Part shown: in pieces, positions 1 to 5,279 of the stretch
Layout of the letters: each line of letters starts with the position of its first letter
Numbering within the stretch: the first letter of the stretch is position 1
Source of the DNA: UBA1081 sp045639185
GTDB taxonomy: Bacteria > Bacillota > Clostridia > Oscillospirales > Acutalibacteraceae
NCBI GenBank assembly: GCA_045639185.1
Contig: JAZUCO010000100.1
Span: forward strand, 1 to 10,778
DNA length: 10,778 nt
Direction: 5' to 3'
Position numbers and translations under genes: made by a program
The notes under the pieces: model-generated
The model's database searches: none
Seen by the model: only the letters and a program-made list of their open reading frames with translations
Told to the model about the DNA's origin: nothing

Positions 1-26
1 ACGATCATTACGCTATATGTATTCAT
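1..26 (-). CDS. iorB: Indolepyruvate:ferredoxin oxidoreductase beta subunit, first codons only
   Basis: Only the first eight complete codons (M-N-T-Y-S-V-M-I) and part of a ninth are present; the gene runs off the window at base 1. An ATG at 26-24 on the minus strand lies 9 bases after a good GGAG core (36-39) and 17 bases after the iorA stop codon. The short peptide fits the start of IorB proteins, whose N terminus is a hydrophobic beta strand leading into a GxGGQG nucleotide-binding loop, but that loop is outside the window. The assignment rests mainly on position, because iorA is almost always followed by iorB and the two form the active heterodimer. Confidence 0.72.
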
Positions 27-35
27 TTCAGTTAA

Positions 36-44
36 CTCCTTTCT
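36..44 (-). promoter_or_regulatory. Ribosome binding site of iorB
   Basis: AGAAAGGAG on the minus strand partly overlaps the iorA TAA stop (46-44) and sits 9 bases before the ATG at 26. It supports a new gene starting at the window edge and tight co-translation with iorA. Confidence 0.75.
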
Positions 45-1771
45 TAAGCCTCAATAGCATCAAACTTACACATCTGTGTACATACATTACATCCGACACA
101 CTGTGTGAAGTCAATTTCTGCCTTGCCGTCCTTCATGCTGATAGCAGGACAGCCTATTTTCATACACATCTTACAGCTCTTACACTTATCCTTATTTACC
201 TTGAGAGGAGGATTATGCTTAACTGTCTTGAGAAGTGCACAAGGTCTTCTTGAGATGATGAGTGAAGGCTCATCTGCTTCAAGCTCTGCATGAATAGCAT
301 CTCTTGTTTCCTTGAGGTTATAGGGATCTACAACAGTTACTCTCTTGATACCTACAGCGTGAGCAAGAGCAACAATGTCAACCTGAGTTGCGGGATCCCC
401 CTTGATTGTCTTACCGGTTGTGGGATTCTGCTGATGACCTGTCATACCTGTGATTGAGTTATCAAGTACGATAACAGTTGATGCACTGTTGTTGTATGCA
501 ATATCAATAAGACCTGTAACGCCTGAGTGAATGAATGTTGCGTCACCGATAACAGCAACACTCTTCTTTGCGTTTTCGGGGTTAACCTTATTTCTGCCGT
601 GAAGAGCTGAAACAGAAGCACCCATACAGATAACTGTGTCGATTGAATCAAGAGGCTGAAGAGCACCGAGTGTGTAACAGCCGATATCACCGCTTACAGT
701 TACCTTTTCCTGCTTAAGAGCATAGAAAAGACCTCTGTGGGGGCAACCTGCACAAAGTACGGGAGGACGACGGGGAATGTCAAAATCAACAGCATCTGCT
801 TCTTTTGTTTCACCGAGGATTGCTTTTGCAACAAGAGCCTGAGAATATTCACCGAGAAGTGTGAAAACGTCTTTACCGTGAACCTTGATACCGAGTTTCT
901 TACAATGATTTTCGATATAGGGATCGAGTTCTTCGATTACATAGATTGTTTCGCATTCGTTAGCGAAGTCAATAATCTTCTTTTCGGGAAGAGGATATAC
1001 ACAACCGAGTTTGAGGTATGATGCATTCTTGCCGAGAACTTCTTTAGCGTAGTTATAGCAGTTACCTGCTGTGATGATACCGATTTTCTTATCATAATAC
1101 TCAACAGTATTGATGTCATCTGTTTCAAAGAATTCAATCTGCTTTGCAATTCTGTCTTCAACAACAATGTGCTTGGGAATTGCATTTGCAGGCATCATAA
1201 CATACTTCTGAGGATTCTTCACATATTCCTTAACGGGAACATCTGCTCTGTCTGCAGTTTCTGCAAGACTTCTTGAGTGAGCAACTCTTGTTGTGAGTCT
1301 GAGAAGAACGGGTGTATCGAATTTTTCTGAGAATTCAAATGCCTTCTTTGTGTATTCAAGACATTCCTTTGAATCAGCGGGTTCAAGCATCATAACTTTT
1401 GACGATTCTGCATAGTGTCTTGAATCCTGCTCATTCTGAGATGAATGCATACCGGGGTCATCAGCAACGCCGATAACAAGACCGCCGTTGACACCTGTGT
1501 ATGATACTGTGAAAAGAGGGTCTGCAGCAACGTTAAGACCAACGTGCTTCATACCGCAGAATGCTCTTGCACCTGCAATTGATGCACCGATAGCAACTTC
1601 ACAGGCAACCTTTTCATTGGGTGCCCATTCTGAATACATTTCATCATATGTAGCGGCATATTCGGTGATTTCTGTACTGGGTGTACCGGGGTAACTTGAA
1701 ACAACGTTACAGCCTGCTTCAAAGAGACCTCTTGCAACGGCTTCGTTACCCAGCAAAAGCTTTTTAGCCAT
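44..1771 (-). CDS. iorA: Indolepyruvate:ferredoxin oxidoreductase, alpha subunit
   Basis: This is the catalytic subunit of the cytosolic IorAB enzyme, which oxidatively decarboxylates aryl pyruvates (from Trp, Phe and Tyr transamination) to aryl-acetyl-CoA, CO2 and reduced ferredoxin during anaerobic amino-acid fermentation. The 575 residues match the usual length for the alpha subunit. The N terminus has the family pattern LLLGNEAVARG followed by SYPGTPSTEI (residues 25-35). A Cys-rich LCAGCPHRG lies at 339-347. The thiamine diphosphate motif runs from GD at 409-410 to N438, followed by TGMTGHQQNP. The C terminus is a two-cluster ferredoxin domain: CX2CX2CX4CP at C530/C533/C536/C541 and CX2CX2CX3C at C558/C561/C564/C568. 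The ATG at 1771 has ACGGAGG 8 bases upstream. A promoter at 1807-1835 and a following iorB start indicate an iorAB operon. All expected cofactor motifs are present and nothing looks broken. Confidence 0.96.
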   Translation of the reverse strand: MAKKLLLGNEAVARGLFEAGCNVVSSYPGTPSTEITEYAATYDEMYSEWAPNEKVACEVAIGASIAGARAFCGMKHVGLNVAADPLFTVSYTGVNGGLVIGVADDPGMHSSQNEQDSRHYAESSKVMMLEPADSKECLEYTKKAFEFSEKFDTPVLLRLTTRVAHSRSLAETADRADVPVKEYVKNPQKYVMMPANAIPKHIVVEDRIAKQIEFFETDDINTVEYYDKKIGIITAGNCYNYAKEVLGKNASYLKLGCVYPLPEKKIIDFANECETIYVIEELDPYIENHCKKLGIKVHGKDVFTLLGEYSQALVAKAILGETKEADAVDFDIPRRPPVLCAGCPHRGLFYALKQEKVTVSGDIGCYTLGALQPLDSIDTVICMGASVSALHGRNKVNPENAKKSVAVIGDATFIHSGVTGLIDIAYNNSASTVIVLDNSITGMTGHQQNPTTGKTIKGDPATQVDIVALAHAVGIKRVTVVDPYNLKETRDAIHAELEADEPSLIISRRPCALLKTVKHNPPLKVNKDKCKSCKMCMKIGCPAISMKDGKAEIDFTQCVGCNVCTQMCKFDAIEA

Positions 1772-1806
1772 TATATAAACCTCCGTGGATTAAAATCTAT
1801 TTGTTA

Positions 1807-1835
1807 AATATACCACATTCGACAGAGAAATTCAA
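1807..1835 (-). promoter_or_regulatory. Sigma-A-type promoter of iorAB
   Basis: On the minus strand, TTGAAT (1835-1830) and TATATT (1812-1807) are separated by exactly 17 bases. They match the consensus at 4 of 6 and 5 of 6 positions. Transcription would start near 1800, giving a leader of about 30 bases that carries only the GGAGG ribosome binding site, so there is no room for a riboswitch. The promoter lies directly after the terminator of the upstream PurF-family gene, so iorAB is probably its own transcription unit. Confidence 0.7.
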
Positions 1836-1840
1836 CAGTT

Positions 1841-1876
1841 AAAATAAAAAAACAGCACTTTCCGAAGAAAATGCCG
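1841..1876 (-). terminator. Intrinsic terminator with UUCG loop after the PurF-family gene
   Basis: Read on the minus strand, 1876-1867 pairs with 1862-1853 in a 10-bp stem with two G-U pairs. It is closed by C-G around a UUCG tetraloop (1866-1863) and followed by seven T residues (1852-1846). It lies 15 bases past the PurF-family stop and just before the iorA promoter, so it separates the two units. Confidence 0.88.
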
Positions 1877-1891
1877 TAAAACATATTCAGT

Positions 1892-3298
1892 TTATTCTTT
1901 TCCGTTCCAGCAATAAGTACAAAGCTTTTCTGCGGGAAGTCCGGTAGCTTCGAGCATATCGTCAAGTCGGTTATATCTGAGAGAAGTAAAGTGAAGTTTT
2001 TCACATATCTTATCAAGCATTTTCTGATATCTTTCACTATCCGGATCTGAATATTCGGAAAGAATTTCAGTTGAAACATTATCTCCCTCAAGCTCTGCGA
2101 TAACTCGTCTTGTGATAAGCTCCATTTCTGATTTTGAACTTGAGAAATTCAGATATTTACAACCGTACAGAAGAGGCGGACAAGCGGGTCTGATGTGAAC
2201 TTCCTTTGCTCCGCATTCATAAAGAAAATCAGTGGTTTCACTCAGCTGTGTGCCTCTGACGATTGAATCGTCAATAAGAAGCAGACTCTTGCCTTCAATA
2301 AGGTCGTGAATGGGAATAAGCTTCATCTTTGCAATAAGATTACGCTTCTTCTGATTTGTAGGCATAAATGAACGGGGCCAGGTTGGTGTATACTTAACAA
2401 AGGGTCTCGAATAAGGTACGCCAGACTCATTTGCATAACCGACAGCATGAGCAATTCCTGAATCGGGAATACCTGCTACACAGTCGGGACGGACATTGTC
2501 TCGTCTTGCAATATGTGCACCGCACTTATTTCTCATTTTTTCAACGCTTATGCCCTCATATGATGATGAGGGAAAACCGTAATACACCCAGAGGAATGTA
2601 CAAATTTTCATTTCATTACCGGGTGCTACAAGAGTCTTTATATCATTTTCATCAAAAACCACAATTTCACCGGGGCCAAGTTCTTTATAATCATGATAAC
2701 CGAGGTTAAGATATGCAAAGCTTTCAAAACTTGCGCAGAAACCTTCATCTTTCTTACCGATAACAACAGGAGTTCTGCCGAATTTATCTCTTGCAGCATA
2801 GATGCCCTTCTCAGTAAGAATAAGCATACTCATTGAACCCTCGATAACTTCCTGAGCATACTGAATACCCTCAATAAAATTATCCTTGCGGTTGATTATT
2901 GCTGCAACAAGCTCAGTAGGGTTAATTTCTCCGTTTCGCATCTCAAAGAAATGAGTGTGACTGCCGATGATATTTTTTACAATTTCATCTGTATTATTGA
3001 TTTTGCCGACAGTTGTGATTGCATAAGTACCATGATGACTTCTTATAAGGATAGGCTGTGCTTCAAAATCTGAAATACATCCTATACCATAGCTGCCGTG
3101 CATATCCTCATATTCACTTAAAAACTTTGTTCTGAAAGGTGCATTTTCGATATTGTGAATAGCTTTATCAAAACCGTTCTCCTTATTGTATACAGCAAGA
3201 CCTGCTCGTCTTGTGCCGAGATGGAAATGATAGTCTGTTCCGAAAAATAAATCAAAAACGCAATCTTCTTTAGATGCTACGCCAAAAAAACCGCCCAT
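1892..3298 (-). CDS. PurF-family amidophosphoribosyltransferase-like protein with a degenerate glutaminase domain
   Basis: The 468-residue protein has the two-domain layout of glutamine PRPP amidotransferase, the first enzyme of purine synthesis: an N-terminal Ntn-type domain (about 1-225) and a C-terminal type I phosphoribosyltransferase domain (about 230-468). The PRPP loop is intact at 341-350 (LIDDSIVRGT), with GIPDSG at 276-281 and YTPTWPRSF at 303-311. C233, C380, C460 and C463 match in position the four Fe-S ligands of the B. subtilis enzyme. The glutaminase site is not intact. The protein begins MGGFFG, with Gly in place of the catalytic Cys, and the HRGQ, HxRY and HNGN elements are replaced (GTRR, CISD and TVGK in the matching places). 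The phosphoribosyltransferase may therefore use free ammonia or do another job. Proteins beginning MGGFFG and annotated as amidophosphoribosyltransferase are, from memory, found in Bacteroidetes and some Clostridia. GTGAGG precedes the ATG by 7 bases; no convincing promoter is visible in the 72-base gap upstream. Confidence 0.88.
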   Translation of the reverse strand: MGGFFGVASKEDCVFDLFFGTDYHFHLGTRRAGLAVYNKENGFDKAIHNIENAPFRTKFLSEYEDMHGSYGIGCISDFEAQPILIRSHHGTYAITTVGKINNTDEIVKNIIGSHTHFFEMRNGEINPTELVAAIINRKDNFIEGIQYAQEVIEGSMSMLILTEKGIYAARDKFGRTPVVIGKKDEGFCASFESFAYLNLGYHDYKELGPGEIVVFDENDIKTLVAPGNEMKICTFLWVYYGFPSSSYEGISVEKMRNKCGAHIARRDNVRPDCVAGIPDSGIAHAVGYANESGVPYSRPFVKYTPTWPRSFMPTNQKKRNLIAKMKLIPIHDLIEGKSLLLIDDSIVRGTQLSETTDFLYECGAKEVHIRPACPPLLYGCKYLNFSSSKSEMELITRRVIAELEGDNVSTEILSEYSDPDSERYQKMLDKICEKLHFTSLRYNRLDDMLEATGLPAEKLCTYCWNGKE

Positions 3299-3330
3299 AA
3301 TTTAACCTCACTTTTCGCCGATTGAATATT

Positions 3331-3362
3331 CAAACAAAATAAGCCGCTGAAAATCAGCAGCT
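3331..3362 (-). terminator. Intrinsic terminator between the membrane-anchored protein and the PurF-family gene
   Basis: On the minus strand, 3362-3354 pairs with 3350-3342 in a 9-bp stem with one G-U pair and a three-base loop. A T-rich tail (TATTTTGTTTG, 3341-3331) follows. It starts 8 bases after the stop codon of the upstream gene. The tail is interrupted, so some read-through into the PurF-family gene is plausible. Confidence 0.8.
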
Positions 3363-3370
3363 GTATTTCA

Positions 3371-4171
3371 TTAATATGCGCCAAACTCAACCCCGAGATT
3401 TTTGAAAAATTCGAGGATGTTTGTCTTTTTAAGTCCTGTCACCGTCAACTTATCTGACGGAATGTACGGAAGAAACTGATTTACTTTGATTGAAAGATTT
3501 TCACCGTCAGAACCAGCAACAAAGTCTATCTGACGAAGTTCACTTGAAACAAAGTAGAATTTAAGTTCAAGATCATCTGCAATATATTTATAACACACTG
3601 CTGCTGAATTATCGACGGTTGTGTCTTCTTTTTCAACAGAGTGGAAATTATACTGAGAAACATCAAGTACGGCTGCAACTTCTTTCATACTCTCTGTATC
3701 AAATGCTTCCTCTGCACCTGCAAGAGCACTGAGAGAACTCATATCGATATATCTCTTTTCTGAATCGATGAGATAAAGATTTGAATTAAGGAACATAATT
3801 TCAAACTTTACACCCTCAACTTCTGCAGCCATCTGGAAATCTTCATTTCTGATAGCAATATCAATCTGCGCCTGATCAGGAGAATTCATATCGATCATTG
3901 AAATATAGTAGGAACCTGAAACGAATGCTTCGATAATTGATCTTTCCTGTGCATCCATATAAAGATCACCCATAGCAGGTGAATCAGGAAGATTGACAGA
4001 TGTTGTTTTGTCGGGATCATTATATCCGTCAGGATAATAAACGTTACCGTATTCATCAACATAAGGTTCTTTTCTGTTGTCTGAACCGAGGAAAAATAAT
4101 ATAACTCCCCCAAGAGCAACAACTAAAACAAATGCGATTACGGAAAGAAGTATCTTTTTATTTGCATTCAT
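3371..4171 (-). CDS. Membrane-anchored extracytoplasmic protein of unknown function
   Basis: I do not recognise this 266-residue protein. It begins M-N-A-N-K-K and then has one strong hydrophobic segment of about 22 residues (about 7-28). This segment lacks a clear signal-peptidase site or lipobox, so it is probably an N-terminal membrane anchor. A short acidic, Tyr/Gly/Pro-rich linker follows (about 30-60, YVDEYGNVYYPDGY), then a soluble domain that would lie outside the cell. That domain alternates short hydrophobic and polar strands (for example FQMAAEVEG and LYLIDSEKRYIDM), loosely recalling LolA/LppX-like beta-sheet lipoproteins; this is impression only. The ATG at 4171 is preferred over one four codons upstream at 4183, because GGTGA lies 5 bases before it while the upstream ATG has only a weak site and would have a very short leader. 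A near-consensus promoter and a terminator flank it, which suggests a single-gene unit. Confidence 0.78.
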   Translation of the reverse strand: MNANKKILLSVIAFVLVVALGGVILFFLGSDNRKEPYVDEYGNVYYPDGYNDPDKTTSVNLPDSPAMGDLYMDAQERSIIEAFVSGSYYISMIDMNSPDQAQIDIAIRNEDFQMAAEVEGVKFEIMFLNSNLYLIDSEKRYIDMSSLSALAGAEEAFDTESMKEVAAVLDVSQYNFHSVEKEDTTVDNSAAVCYKYIADDLELKFYFVSSELRQIDFVAGSDGENLSIKVNQFLPYIPSDKLTVTGLKKTNILEFFKNLGVEFGAY

Positions 4172-4176
4172 AATTT

Positions 4177-4181
4177 TCACC
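4177..4181 (-). promoter_or_regulatory. Ribosome binding site that decides the start at 4171
   Basis: GGTGA on the minus strand, 5 bases before the ATG at 4171, matches the end of the ideal AGGAGGTGA. It overlaps the alternative ATG at 4183-4181, which argues that the upstream ATG is not the start. Confidence 0.6.
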
Positions 4182-4202
4182 ATAGTACTTTCTGATACAC
4201 AC

Positions 4203-4231
4203 AGTATATTTTATTTTTTATTTTTTGTCAA
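4203..4231 (-). promoter_or_regulatory. Near-consensus sigma-A promoter for the membrane-anchored protein
   Basis: On the minus strand there is a perfect -35 TTGACA (4231-4226), a 17-base all-A/T spacer and a -10 TATACT (4208-4203, 5 of 6). The spacer is a run of A with two single T interruptions, a curved A-tract-like sequence. Transcription would start near 4196, about 25 bases before the start codon at 4171. Confidence 0.82.
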
Positions 4232-4239
4232 CATAAAAC

Positions 4240-4268
4240 TTGCTTTATTTTACATTGTAGCCTATAAT
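4240..4268 (+). promoter_or_regulatory. Sigma-A promoter for the DMT transporter
   Basis: TTGCTT (4240-4245), a 17-base spacer and a perfect -10 TATAAT (4263-4268) lie on the plus strand. The -35 box is only 8 bases from the -35 box of the opposite promoter, so the two are back to back. Transcription would start near 4275, about 22 bases before the TTG start at 4298. Confidence 0.75.
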
Positions 4269-4297
4269 TAAATATATTTTACACGGAGTCGGGTATT

Positions 4298-5233
4298 TTG
4301 GAAAAAGGTATTATTCTGAAAAAACCTGCAATAGTCTGTCTTATTGCAGGAATATGCAGTTTTTTATGGGGAAGCGCATTCCCCGTGATCAAAATCGGAT
4401 ATTCTGAATTTTCAATTGCAGGTGATGACACGGCATCTCAGATTCTGTTTGCAGGTGTCAGATTCACCCTTGCAGGCATACTGGCAATTAGTATGGCAAG
4501 TGCTGCAAACAAGAAACTGATTGTACCTAAGAAAAATGATATTGCACCTGTTTTCATACTCAGTATTTTTCAGACAATTCTGCAGTATTTTTTCTTCTAT
4601 ATCGGACTAGCAAACACTTCAGGTGTAAAGGCTTCGGTTATTATAGGAGCAAATGTTTTTATTGCAATCCTCATCTCCTGCATCGTATTCAGAACAGAAA
4701 AAATAACCCCTGCAAAAATCATAGGCAGTGCAGTGGGTTTCTGCGGAATTATACTTATAAATCTGGCAGGTCTTACAGAAGGTTCATTGAAGATTACGGG
4801 TGAAGGTTTTGTGCTGATTTCCACCGTTGCATATGCATTTTCATCTTCACTTATGAAGAAATTTTCAAAAAATCACAACACGGTACTGCTAAGCTCCTGG
4901 CAATTCATTTTCGGCGGAATTGTTATGATTGCAGGTGGTCTTTTAATGGGCGGAAGTTTCTCTTTCAGCGGCACAAAATCAGTTCTGATACTGTTTTATC
5001 TTGCATTTCTTTCTGCTGCGGCATATTCGCTCTGGAGCAAACTTCTTGAACATAATGATGTTTCATCCGTTGCAGTTTACGGCTTTATGAATCCTATGTT
5101 CGGATTCATACTTTCAGCCGTACTTCTTAACGAAAAAGGCGAAGCTTTCGGCATAAAAGGTCTTATTTCCATTCTTCTTGTATGCGCAGGCATTTTTATT
5201 GTAAATAAAAAAAATAAAAATATTGCACATTGA
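4298..5233 (+). CDS. DMT superfamily (EamA-type) membrane transporter, TTG start
   Basis: The 311-residue integral membrane protein has about ten predicted transmembrane helices (roughly 10-30, 46-66, 83-102, 110-131, 137-158, 168-186, 197-217, 228-247, 258-278 and 285-303). This is the usual pattern of two five-helix EamA repeats. The first helix carries the family-like LWGSAFPVIK (23-32), and a conserved Arg lies in helix 2 (R55). Such proteins export or exchange small metabolites; the substrate cannot be told from the sequence. The start is TTG at 4298: GGAG (4285-4288) lies 9 bases before it, and the next in-frame Met is residue 66, inside helix 2, so ATG initiation would lose the first helix. 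The C terminus is short and basic. The promoter of the next gene overlaps the last codons. Confidence 0.9.
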   Translation: MEKGIILKKPAIVCLIAGICSFLWGSAFPVIKIGYSEFSIAGDDTASQILFAGVRFTLAGILAISMASAANKKLIVPKKNDIAPVFILSIFQTILQYFFFYIGLANTSGVKASVIIGANVFIAILISCIVFRTEKITPAKIIGSAVGFCGIILINLAGLTEGSLKITGEGFVLISTVAYAFSSSLMKKFSKNHNTVLLSSWQFIFGGIVMIAGGLLMGGSFSFSGTKSVLILFYLAFLSAAAYSLWSKLLEHNDVSSVAVYGFMNPMFGFILSAVLLNEKGEAFGIKGLISILLVCAGIFIVNKKNKNIAH

Positions 5234-5251
5234 CAAGGGTTATGCTATAAT
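5223..5251 (+). promoter_or_regulatory. Extended -10 promoter of the lipoprotein-metAA-DUF4364-HAD run
   Basis: A perfect -10 TATAAT (5246-5251) is preceded by TGC, giving an extended -10 (TGCTATAAT, 5243-5251). At 17 bases upstream there is only a weak -35, TTGCAC (5223-5228). A perfect TTGACA at 5230-5235 is too close (10 bases) to act as its -35. The elements overlap the 3' end and stop codon of the transporter gene. Transcription would start near 5258, leaving a leader of about 22 bases with AAGGAAGTGA as ribosome binding site. Confidence 0.68.
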
Positions 5252-5279
5252 TAACTGATAACTGAAAGGAAGTGACACA

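Noticed and set aside
17..293. Two plus-strand reading frames opposite the end of iorA
   Set aside because: They lie inside the clear iorA coding region on the opposite strand, with no ribosome binding site and no family features; they are shadow frames.
1804..2091. A 95-residue minus-strand frame running from the PurF-family gene across the terminator
   Set aside because: It overlaps the PurF-family gene in another frame and reads through the terminator and the iorA promoter; its sequence is low-quality and unlike a protein family.
4172..4183. Upstream ATG at 4183 as the start of the membrane-anchored protein
   Set aside because: It overlaps the better ribosome binding site of the ATG at 4171 and would have only a weak site and a leader of about 13 bases.
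5230..5251. TTGACA plus TATAAT read as an ordinary promoter
   Set aside because: The spacing is only 10 bases, far from 17. The TATAAT is better explained as an extended -10 with a weak TTGCAC at the correct distance.
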